From positions 1 to 5,631 of the forward strand of contig DYNO01000197.1 of NCBI GenBank assembly GCA_020721025.1: a stretch of 5,631 nt of DNA, read 5' to 3'. The stretch's first letter is position 1; each line of letters opens with the position of its first letter. Source of the DNA: Thiomargarita sp. (lineage in GTDB: Bacteria; Pseudomonadota; Gammaproteobacteria; Beggiatoales; Beggiatoaceae). The notes beneath the pieces are model-generated. The model saw only the letters and a list, made by a program, of their open reading frames with translations, did not search any database and had not been told where the DNA came from. Both the position numbers and the translations under genes were made by a program. Shown here in pieces: positions 1 through 5,631 of the stretch.

Positions 1-423
1 GTTTGGTTTTAAAGATGTCAAACCGGTTCTATACGAAAATGAATAGATTTCGATTGATTTAAAATCAAATGGTTGATAGTTTTGGCGAAGGTATTGTTGG
101 GCACGACTTGAAATAAATCTGAAAATGTAATTCGTTGAATAATCAAGAATATGGTGATAATTCGTGAGTTATTTCCGAATACCTCGTGTTTCGTTCATAC
201 AACGACAGTATATCATAGACTCTCTAAAAATATCAATCTGTTATGTTATTCTGTTTTCTTTTAAGATAGTATATTGAAGGAAGTTCCATTGTTCAATCGT
301 GTGAATAATTTCGCATAATCATCATAAAAATCAATTGGTTGAAAACGGTTGTAGAGTTCGCATCCTGATGAGAATTTTAAAATGCGGATAGCCTATTATT
401 GATTGATGCAAAAATGGAAGACG
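1..423. other. Gene-free stretch downstream of gspC with possible coding remnants
   Basis: No complete gene lies here. On the minus strand 392-264 is an open stretch of 43 codons containing 'GCELYNRFQPIDFYDDYAKL', without a usual start and ending in TAA at 263-261. In the same orientation, from about 168 to the left edge, is another open stretch with 'SRAQQYLRQNYQPFDF', which also lacks a start. Both contain an [FY]QP[IF]DF string, and the underlying DNA AAAATCAA-TGGTTGA occurs at 61-76 and 327-342 with 15 of 16 bases equal. They may be decayed copies of one gene, or chance in AT-rich DNA. No clear terminator for gspC is seen. Confidence 0.3.
207..236 (-). promoter_or_regulatory. Minus-strand promoter candidate pointing off the left edge
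   Basis: Read on the minus strand, TTGATA (236-231) and TATACT (212-207) are 18 bases apart, a fair sigma70 match. The predicted start falls at about 200. An ATG at 198-196 opens only nine codons before TAA, so any real product must start further left. It could serve a gene beyond position 1. Confidence 0.4.
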
Positions 424-1287
424 TTATTTGTCAACACTGAATGATAAGGAAAGCGGTTGACCATTGCGTAAGACTGTGAAATTTAATTGGTTGGTTTGTC
501 CGAGTTGTTCAATCAGGCTTAATCCTTTCAGTGGTGAATCAAGATCAGTGCCATTGACTGCGACAAGAATATCACCGGATTTGAGGTTAAAGCGATTTAA
601 TAAGGTTGCATCTCGCCCCGGACTGAGACGAAATCCGCCGAACTTGCCATTTTGTTCCACCGCTTCGATGCGCACGAGTGATAATAATTTCTGTGGATTT
701 TCACGCAGTTGTTGTTGATAGTGAGCCAATAGTTGGGCGGGAGTGAGATTTTCATTGTTTGATATCTTGTTGGCAATGGAGGGAGACGTAGGCGTAGTTG
801 TTGCGGTGTTTGCCGATGAACTGGTTAATTTTAATGTTTCATAACGTCCATTACGATTGAGAATCACTTCCTTGGGGCGAATTTCCTGTAACACAACACC
901 ACCGGCTAATGTCGCTCCTTGCCGATATAAGTGATGTTTACTTTCCGCTTCTGCGATGACAGCAAATGATTGAATATTATCAGTGGCATAATAGATTCCA
1001 CGTAGCTTTAAATTCAACTTGGTTTCTGGATTCGCCGCCACCGCGGTTTCCACCACAGCAGGCATCGTGCCAAAGAGCCGGGCGGTAACAATGTTGGAAA
1101 TATCGACTGTTTTGCCAGTTTGCGCGACAGAAGGCGTTGGCATGATTTGTGTGGGGCGAGAGGTGGATTGCAATAATAAAAAGAGATTGACTACTTGGTA
1201 ACCAAGTATTACAGCTAATGAGACATTAATGATCCAACGTGCTAAGATAGTGGAAAGTAAAAAAACGGTATATAAGCCATTCGTCAT
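424..1287 (-). CDS. gspC: Type II secretion system protein GspC (inner-membrane, HR + PDZ domains)
   Basis: This 287-residue protein matches the GspC/PulC/OutC layout throughout. A short N-terminus carries a transmembrane helix at about residues 15-38. A Pro/Thr-rich periplasmic linker follows. The HR (homology region) domain lies at about 63-154, with the family pattern 'ARLFG', 'LKLRGIYY', 'AVIAEAE', 'YRQGATL' and 'VILNRNGRYETLKL'. A Ser/Thr/Asn linker (155-182) leads to a C-terminal PDZ domain at about 200-286 with 'GFRLSPGRDATLL' and 'LKSGDILVAVNGTDL'. In known systems GspC joins the inner-membrane platform (GspL, GspM) to the secretin GspD through the HR domain, and the PDZ domain helps recognise substrate. 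Length is normal for the family. The ATG at 1287 has no strong ribosome binding site, but no better start lies before the membrane helix. The usual partner gspD is not downstream, since the remaining 423 bases hold no full gene. Family assignment is confident; which T2SS operon it serves cannot be seen. Confidence 0.94.
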   Translation of the reverse strand: MTNGLYTVFLLSTILARWIINVSLAVILGYQVVNLFLLLQSTSRPTQIMPTPSVAQTGKTVDISNIVTARLFGTMPAVVETAVAANPETKLNLKLRGIYYATDNIQSFAVIAEAESKHHLYRQGATLAGGVVLQEIRPKEVILNRNGRYETLKLTSSSANTATTTPTSPSIANKISNNENLTPAQLLAHYQQQLRENPQKLLSLVRIEAVEQNGKFGGFRLSPGRDATLLNRFNLKSGDILVAVNGTDLDSPLKGLSLIEQLGQTNQLNFTVLRNGQPLSLSFSVDK

Positions 1288-1370
1288 GTGAATTAAGCCG
1301 CTGAGTCAGTTTTTGATTTAAGTATCTGTAATATAATAATAAAATAAACAATAATTGAGACGTGATTTAT

Positions 1371-1399
1371 TTGGTTTTTTTTCTCATTTAGGTTATACT
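1371..1399 (+). promoter_or_regulatory. Sigma70-type promoter candidate without a following gene
   Basis: TTGGTT (1371-1376) and TATACT (1394-1399) are separated by exactly 17 bases. A start near 1406 would send transcription through 1406-1988. That stretch is antisense to the broken gene and holds no plus-strand open frame until the secreted-protein gene. It could drive a small RNA, a long leader of that gene, or nothing at all. Confidence 0.45.
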
Positions 1400-1621
1400 C
1401 TGTAATAATACCCGTTTAATATCACTTGCGAACAGGGTTATCCGATAAATCATCCATCGCAATTTGATAGACCGCTTATTAAGTGGACTAGACCAAGCTC
1501 AACGGTTACATTTTAGCAATTATTCTGGCATATTTCTCGACTTCAGTGAATGTGTCATATTTTCGTAGATAATCCAAGCTGTCAGCGATAACTTGGTAAA
1601 ATGTTTGCAATGAATTAAGTT

Positions 1622-1748
1622 TAGGAGTTACGCAGTTCAAAACGTAACTTAGGCTTAATTCAGTTAGTTAGCGTTTTCGGAGTACAAATTTAAATTTGTA
1701 CTCCATTTATAAAATCAGTGGGTTAGCATCTCAAGTGCGTAACTCCTA
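1622..1748. mobile_element. MITE: 123-bp non-autonomous element flanked by TA duplication
   Basis: The element core is 1624-1746. Its ends are the exact inverted pair GGAGTTACGCA (1624-1634) and TGCGTAACTCC (1736-1746). TA flanks it on both sides (1622-1623 and 1747-1748), and the symmetry extends to TTTA/TAAA. It is too short to code for a transposase. Removing the core plus one TA joins two pieces of a minus-strand reading frame in phase, which independently supports these borders. TA duplication is typical of the IS630/Tc1-mariner group, so mobilisation by such a transposase is inferred. No transposase is in the window. A perfect 26-bp palindrome sits near its centre. Confidence 0.8.
1679..1704. 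repeat. Perfect 26-bp palindrome inside the MITE
   Basis: The arms GGAGTACAAATTT (1679-1691) and AAATTTGTACTCC (1692-1704) are exact reverse complements with no loop. Transcribed RNA could fold into a 13-bp hairpin after opening a few central A-U pairs. No T-run follows on either strand, so it is not a standard terminator. It is probably structural DNA of the element. Confidence 0.85.
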
Positions 1749-1922
1749 AAGTTTTCGCAGGAACCCTTTGGAATGTTGTAAAAATCAAGAATGACAGAAT
1801 CAGCCTGTAATTTAGTTGTGTCAAGGCGTTTTTGTTGAATAGGATAGGAAATGATGTCAGGTTGTTGTTTTATCAAGTGTCATTGGGTCAGATAAATTTT
1901 AGAATTTGACTCTAATTTCTAT

Positions 1923-1928
1923 TAGAAT
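1923..1928 (+). promoter_or_regulatory. Possible -10 box for the large secreted protein gene
   Basis: TAGAAT matches the sigma70 -10 consensus at five of six bases and would give a leader of about 55 bases before the start at 1989. The matching -35 position (about 1899-1905) is weak, at three of six. A copy of TTAGAAT lies 23 bases upstream (1899-1905). A perfect TTGACA at 1937-1942 is an alternative -35, but it lacks a good -10 at normal spacing. This is a weak call. Confidence 0.25.
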
Positions 1929-1975
1929 CATGCACATTGACACAACAAATATCACGGTAACGAATTTAAAAATGT

Positions 1976-1979
1976 GGAG
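1976..1979 (+). promoter_or_regulatory. Ribosome binding site that fixes the start of the large secreted protein
   Basis: GGAG stands 9 bases before the ATG at 1989. The frame is also open to a GTG at 1974, but that start would overlap this Shine-Dalgarno sequence and add five residues (MESFC) before a standard signal peptide. The ATG at 1989 is therefore preferred. Confidence 0.75.
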
Positions 1980-1988
1980 TCATTTTGT

Positions 1989-4900
1989 ATGAACAAGCTA
2001 CTTTTATTGACGCTCGCACTAGGAATAGTATGGGCTGCGGGTGTGCAAGCGGTTGATCCGCCTGTATTTAAATACGATGAAACAACGGGTCAATACTACT
2101 ACCACGATGTTGACGGCACCCGCGTGGATATTGTCAATGACATGGGGGATGATGCTGCCCCAACTTATGACGACACGCCGCCGTCTGATTCTGAAACTTC
2201 CGCAAGTACCGGTGACAATTCGACAACGGGTTCTACGGAAAATACAACTTCAGAGGGAAATACAACCGGTTCTGGCACAACCTCAAGTAGTGGGAATGCT
2301 GCAACGGGAACAGGTTCTAGCGAAAATACAACTTCGACAGAAAATACAGCGGGTTCTGGAACAACATCTGGGACAACAACGGACAGCAGCGGCTCAGACA
2401 CAACTTCTGACACTGCAACGACTCCCGATTCTGACACTGCCACAAATACCGCTGGAACCACGAATTCTGGCGCAACGGGAACAACCACTGACTCTGCCCA
2501 AGATTCTGCAACTGCCGCAACGACAACGCCAGAAACCACCACAGAATCATCAACCGGAGAATCATCGACAGAGCAGATCACTGATGCAACAAGCACCAGC
2601 ACGGTTACGGTCAATAATGTTCCTGATTATGCGGATTACTGGATCAAGGCATGTCCTAACTACTTGACGCAGATTGATTTAAATGCAGATGGACAAAAAG
2701 TTGCGGCGGTTTTATCCATCAATGGCAGCAACAATAGTCAAGTTACCGATAATAAAAATGGGACATTGAGTTACATTCCCAACAAAGATTTTACCAGCGG
2801 TGTGGATACCTTGAGTATCACTTACCAAACTCCTGAAGGAAATACTGCCAGTGCGGTCATCAAGGCGCGGATGGAATGTAAGGATGTATTGAAACCGGCA
2901 GCATGTCGAGTTTACATCTCTCATAACAGTGGTTATGGCAACACCCAATTTCTCACCCTCGATCCTGAAGCGGGCAAGGCGGTTACTTTGGGCCCATTGT
3001 ACAAAGGCTATGATATTGAAGGATTGGCATTTAATCCAAAAAATCGTTTGCTCTATGGATTGTCAGGCGGAATTTTTGCTCCTAAAAAATATCGTGGCGA
3101 ATTGTATCTGGTCGATCCCGCAACGGGTGGCTTGTCTGTGGTTGGAAACACCGGATTTCCGCGGCTTTATGGCTTAACTGCTCGTTTTGATGGCACTTTA
3201 TGGGCATGGGTGCATACCGTCACCGCAGCAAAACCGGGTGGGATTTTACAAGTCGATCCAGATACTGCCATCAGTAGTTTAAGATTCACTTCAACCATGA
3301 AAATTGACCACTTGGCGTGGAGTTCTGACGGGAAAACATTGTATGGCGGTTATGGGAAAAATCTGTGGGCATGGAAATACGATGGCACAGAATTTACCCC
3401 AGTCATTCCCAAAAATGCGACCAAGCAACAACCGATTTGTCAAAATTTGCCAACGGAACTTGAAGGATTGGCACCGTTACAAGGCAACATGTTGTTATTT
3501 GGCGAACGGGCAACCAAGAATAACAAAAATCGCTTGATGGTATTTAATCCATTGTCATGCAAAGTTGTTTTGTCCTATTCTTTTGACAATCCTGATTTCG
3601 GCGGCAAGGAAAAAGCCCAACTCGATCACAGCATGGAAGGGATTGTATGGGCAGATGATTGTCAACCCGATCCCAAGGTCGCTACTGCGGAAGTACAACA
3701 ATTTCAAGATATTGAAGTGTGTGATGCTGAAGCGGGTTGGAAGGCTGCAATGGGCAAGGTGCAATTAACGCCAAGTGATAGCAAGGCTTATGTGAAAACC
3801 AGTTGGTCGATTATCAATCCAAGTGTGGCACAATGCCCGACTGAAACCGAAGGCAAAACCGCGCCATGTGAACCTGCTTATCAATCATCACAATTGGTCA
3901 ACCATGATGAAGCGTTTTCTGTGAATGTGTGGTGGCCCGGTATCACTTCAGGAAAAAATACCAAGGTAGCAGTCAGTGTTCAAGTTCATGATATGGATGG
4001 TAATCCGTTGAATGAAGAAGTCACTCACTTTCTGAAATCAGAAGGATGTAACGAGCAAAAACTGACGCGTGAAGCGATGGTCAAGGATTATTTGGCTCAT
4101 TTGAATGGGGTGGATAGTTTTGAGTATAACTACACAGAAAGCGGCATTGTTGCAACCCTCATCATGGGTGGACAAAGCAAGTATCGTGTGGAAATTACCC
4201 CTGTCGAACCTGCGTCGTTGAATGATGAAATCAGTGGCGAATTGAATACCAGTAGCTTGGGAAGTAAGGATGCCAATGGTTTTTCACCGCTGGTTAAATT
4301 GATTTTTGCGGACGGTAAACGAATTGAAGCGCGCTTTAGTCAAATTCATACCATCACTTACAAGAGCGCGTTGACCAACTACTTGGCGCAAATTACAGCC
4401 GATGAAAACATTGAATTTGGTACCAACGGTGCGTTGACGGTATCCATCAACAATGAAATTTACAGAGGAACGTTGTATCCAGAGTTGAGCGGTGGTGATT
4501 TGGCTTCCAAAGAGATCGTATTCACTGCAATTAATGATGTTGATGGCAATGGTCACAATGACTTTACTGTGAAATATGCTGATAACACAGAACAAACTTT
4601 GTACATTGTCAGTGTACCGGGCAGTGATGACGTGGTGGTTGATCCAGTCCCAACGGTTGAAGAAGCTCCAGTCGTTGATGATGCAGACCCTGTTGAACCG
4701 TCAAGTGATGTCACTGAACCCACTGACGCGACGACGGATAACTCAACTACGGTTGAACCCGGTGTAACAACGGATAGCTCAACTACGGTTGAACCCAGTG
4801 TGACAACGGATAACTCAACTACAGTTGAAACTGCTGAAACGGTTAAACCTGTGGATAATACAACAGAAACTCCAGTTGCCCCAGTCCAACCGACAGAAAC

Positions 4901-5036
4901 TGTTGCGCCAGCAGTAACTTCAGAACCCTTGGTGGAAGTGGCTCCTCCGGTAGAAACAGCCCCTGTGGTAAGTGAACCCGCTCCTGTGGCGGCTGAACCT
5001 GCTGTAGTTGTGACAGAAACGCCAGCGGCTGAGTGA
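1989..5036 (+). CDS. Large modular secreted protein: mucin-like region, Ig/cadherin-like domain, beta-propeller-like domain, Pro/Glu/Thr-rich tail
   Basis: I do not recognise a named gene. From the ATG at 1989 the product has 1015 residues. Residues 1-21 form a Sec signal peptide ending in 'VQA', with likely cleavage before 'VDPPVF'. Residues about 66-205 are almost only Ser, Thr, Gly, Asn, Ala, Asp and Glu, like an O-glycosylated linker. Residues about 225-294 look like a bacterial cadherin/Ig-type domain, with 'NGTLSYIPNKDF' at 257-268. Residues about 307-557 look like a beta-propeller, with repeated 'LYLVDPATG', 'GLAFNP', 'LYGLSGG', 'ILQVDPDT' and 'LAWSSDGKTLYGG' strands. Residues 559-876 are beta-rich without a family I can name, and hold a calcium-loop-like 'DVDGNGHND' at 850-858. 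Residues 877-1015 are a Pro/Glu/Val/Thr-rich tail ending in 'TPAAE', with no membrane anchor, LPXTG or PEP-CTERM signal. The ten cysteines (222, 297, 306, 484, 524, 558, 578, 616, 627, 687) all lie between the two low-complexity regions, which suits disulfides in an exported protein. A surface, sheath or extracellular-matrix role is inference. Confidence 0.9.
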   Translation: MNKLLLLTLALGIVWAAGVQAVDPPVFKYDETTGQYYYHDVDGTRVDIVNDMGDDAAPTYDDTPPSDSETSASTGDNSTTGSTENTTSEGNTTGSGTTSSSGNAATGTGSSENTTSTENTAGSGTTSGTTTDSSGSDTTSDTATTPDSDTATNTAGTTNSGATGTTTDSAQDSATAATTTPETTTESSTGESSTEQITDATSTSTVTVNNVPDYADYWIKACPNYLTQIDLNADGQKVAAVLSINGSNNSQVTDNKNGTLSYIPNKDFTSGVDTLSITYQTPEGNTASAVIKARMECKDVLKPAACRVYISHNSGYGNTQFLTLDPEAGKAVTLGPLYKGYDIEGLAFNPKNRLLYGLSGGIFAPKKYRGELYLVDPATGGLSVVGNTGFPRLYGLTARFDGTLWAWVHTVTAAKPGGILQVDPDTAISSLRFTSTMKIDHLAWSSDGKTLYGGYGKNLWAWKYDGTEFTPVIPKNATKQQPICQNLPTELEGLAPLQGNMLLFGERATKNNKNRLMVFNPLSCKVVLSYSFDNPDFGGKEKAQLDHSMEGIVWADDCQPDPKVATAEVQQFQDIEVCDAEAGWKAAMGKVQLTPSDSKAYVKTSWSIINPSVAQCPTETEGKTAPCEPAYQSSQLVNHDEAFSVNVWWPGITSGKNTKVAVSVQVHDMDGNPLNEEVTHFLKSEGCNEQKLTREAMVKDYLAHLNGVDSFEYNYTESGIVATLIMGGQSKYRVEITPVEPASLNDEISGELNTSSLGSKDANGFSPLVKLIFADGKRIEARFSQIHTITYKSALTNYLAQITADENIEFGTNGALTVSINNEIYRGTLYPELSGGDLASKEIVFTAINDVDGNGHNDFTVKYADNTEQTLYIVSVPGSDDVVVDPVPTVEEAPVVDDADPVEPSSDVTEPTDATTDNSTTVEPGVTTDSSTTVEPSVTTDNSTTVETAETVKPVDNTTETPVAPVQPTETVAPAVTSEPLVEVAPPVETAPVVSEPAPVAAEPAVVVTETPAAE
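2229..2396 (+). repeat. Imperfect 84-bp tandem duplication inside the Ser/Thr-rich coding region
   Basis: Two units start at 2229 and 2313, exactly 84 bases (28 codons) apart. Both begin GGTTCT, then GAAAATACAACTTC, and later GGTTCTGG-ACAAC. The first 57 or so bases of each unit agree well and the rest has drifted. The unit encodes residues like 'GSTENTTSEGNTTGSGTTS' and 'GSSENTTSTENTAGSGTTS'. In-frame duplication is a likely way for this mucin-like region to grow. Confidence 0.7.
4731..4838 (+). repeat. 36-bp tandem repeat, three copies, in the C-terminal tail of the secreted protein
   Basis: Copies begin at 4731, 4767 and 4803 with an exact 36-base period. They encode the 12-residue units TTDNSTTVEPGV, TTDSSTTVEPSV and TTDNSTTVETAE. 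The first two are almost identical in DNA and the third diverges at its end. The period is a whole number of codons, so copy-number change would keep the frame. Confidence 0.85.
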
Positions 5037-5095
5037 GATTCAGCGTTGATATATTTTAACGAAGATTGATGTTTTTATTGTAATCTTGGTTAGGC

Positions 5096-5178
5096 AACAG
5101 TTCGGACAGTTTTTTATCATCATTTGTGAAATCAACTGATTGAAATCCAAATGAAACTTTAAAACTATCCGAGCTGTT
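5096..5178. repeat. 83-bp inverted-repeat element 60 bp after the secreted-protein gene (MITE-like)
   Basis: The left arm AACAGTTCGGACAGTTTT (5096-5113) and the right arm AAAACTATCCGAGCTGTT (5161-5178) are reverse complements at 16 of 18 positions. They enclose 47 AT-rich bases with no coding capacity. No convincing target duplication is visible. It is most likely a small non-autonomous element. In a transcript the arms could also pair as a large stem and act at the 3' end of the upstream mRNA. Confidence 0.6.
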
Positions 5179-5185
5179 ATATTAG

Positions 5186-5200
5186 AGTTCTTGCAAAAGC
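5186..5200. repeat. Possible insertion-sequence terminus
   Basis: GAGTTCTTGCAAAAG resembles, from memory, the GAG-TTGCAAAA type of terminal repeat found in IS5-related elements. No partner end and no transposase frame are found in the window, so it would be a solitary remnant. The call rests on resemblance only. Confidence 0.2.
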
Positions 5201-5631
5201 CCGACACCAAAAGACTTTTATTGATTTAAATCAGTATGTTGACTTCAGTTATGCCAGAGGTCTATTCCATGACATTCCCACTGAGTTATCCAACTTGACA
5301 TCATATCCCTATCCTATCTACACCGAATATCCCACCCAAATTCATCTATCGTATATCCACCACTGCCCAATAATAATGCTGCTGCCATTCTGTTACTGCT
5401 TTGCTTCGATATTTCCCTTTCAACTACTCAGTTTCGCTTCAGTACACAACACAGTTCAAATTTTATTTTGAGTTTATTTTGAAAATTGGTATTTTGATTT
5501 TTCTGATAAATATATCAAGAAAATCAATCAAATATTGTCGAAAATACGATTTATATTTTGGCTAATTGTAAAATTATCTGAGAATTAATTCAAAACGGTC
5601 TAAATCACCAAGAGAATACAAATATTCTTTC
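5201..5631. other. Gene-free right end with a possible minus-strand coding remnant and AT-rich tail
   Basis: No gene with a start and plausible length is seen. At 5245-5430 the plus strand is poor in G. The minus strand there has a frame broken by a single TAG (5316-5314): 'RMAAALLLGSGGYTIDEFGW' before it and 'DMMSSWITQWECHGIDLWHN' after it. This may be a decayed gene, but other minus frames also give short plausible peptides, so phase is uncertain. At 5496-5525 an AT-rich hairpin has 13-base arms with 11 of 13 pairing (GATTTTTCTGATA / TATCAAGAAAATC). The last 170 bases are very AT-rich and hold nothing else I can name. Confidence 0.3.

Larger units (their letters stand above)
1506..1883 (-). 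pseudogene. Small gene broken by the MITE (unknown protein of about 81-83 residues)
   Basis: On the minus strand an open frame runs from 1876 into the MITE, with 'QQPDIISYPIQQKRLDTT' early and 'DSVILDFYNIPKGSCEN' late. A second one leaves the MITE and ends in TAA at 1508-1506 after 'FYQVIADSLDYLRKYDTF' and 'TEVEKYARIIAKM'. Deleting the 123-bp element and one TA gives one uninterrupted frame with the junction 'GSCENFKLNSLQTF'. The only in-frame start is TTG at 1876. An ATG at 1883 would come into frame if one T of the TTTT run at 1868-1871 were absent, which suggests a second lesion. No family is recognised. Its 5' end faces the large secreted-protein gene, so the two were divergent. It may also be a chance open frame, but the phase match across the element argues against that. 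Confidence 0.55.

Noticed and set aside
464..718. Plus-strand open frame of 84 codons
   Set aside because: It lies antisense to the PDZ-coding part of gspC and shows no protein-like features.
1618..1752. AGT three-base target duplication around a 129-bp version of the MITE
   Set aside because: AGT does flank at 1618-1620 and 1750-1752, but excision with this duplication removes 132 bases and does not restore the broken frame, whereas the TA version does.
1816..1945. Inverted pair TTGTGTCAA (1816-1824) and TTGACACAA (1937-1945)
   Set aside because: A nine-base match over this distance is expected by chance, and it does not coincide with any element border.
1974..1988. GTG at 1974 as the start of the large protein
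   Set aside because: The GGAG ribosome binding site lies inside this extension, and the ATG at 1989 gives a standard signal peptide.
2165..2614. Minus-strand open frame of 149 codons rich in Val and Ser
   Set aside because: It is the antisense shadow of the Ser/Thr-rich coding repeat. Its Val-rich composition follows from complementing ACN/TCN codons, and the plus frame has the signal peptide and ribosome binding site.
4284..4595. Minus-strand open frame of 103 codons
   Set aside because: It is antisense to the beta-rich part of the secreted protein, with no ribosome binding site or recognisable motif.
5062..5087. AAGATT/AATCTT hairpin after the large gene as a Rho-independent terminator
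   Set aside because: It has only six A/T-rich pairs, a 14-base loop and no T-run after the stem on either strand.

Overview
The window reads as an AT-rich gammaproteobacterial chromosome fragment, with a GC content I estimate by eye at about 40%. The only lineage clue is a canonical GspC of a type II secretion system (T2SS) in an AT-rich background with scattered small inverted-repeat elements. A filamentous sulfur bacterium of the Beggiatoa/Thiotrichaceae kind would fit, but this is inference.

Two intact genes are present, divergently transcribed and about 700 bp apart. On the minus strand (1287 to 424) lies gspC, the inner-membrane clamp protein of the T2SS, with its transmembrane helix, HR domain and C-terminal PDZ domain all visible. 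No gspD follows it in the window. On the plus strand (1989 to 5036) lies a 1015-residue secreted protein built of modules: a Sec signal peptide, a long Ser/Thr/Gly/Asn-rich mucin-like stretch, a cadherin/Ig-like domain with an 'NGTLSYIP' signature, a beta-propeller-like block, further beta-rich segments with a DxDGNG loop, and a Pro/Glu/Val/Thr-rich tail with a 12-residue tandem repeat. Its function is unknown. A link to the T2SS as exporter is only suggested by adjacency.

The intergenic regions are not empty. Between the two genes is a 123-bp MITE with 11-bp terminal inverted repeats and a TA target-site duplication. Removing it in silico together with one TA rejoins a small minus-strand reading frame of about 81 codons, so it sits in a broken gene (1506-1883). 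The MITE carries a perfect 26-bp palindrome. A good sigma70-type promoter at 1371-1399 points to the right but has no open frame behind it. Just after the large gene is an 83-bp inverted-repeat element with 18-bp arms (16/18 match), followed by a possible insertion-sequence end and a G-poor stretch that may be decayed coding sequence. The left 423 bases hold no complete gene, only short open stretches that look like gene remnants and one minus-strand promoter candidate.

Overall this is one housekeeping secretion gene plus one accessory secreted protein in a region eroded by small mobile elements. I did not find a clear new multi-gene system.
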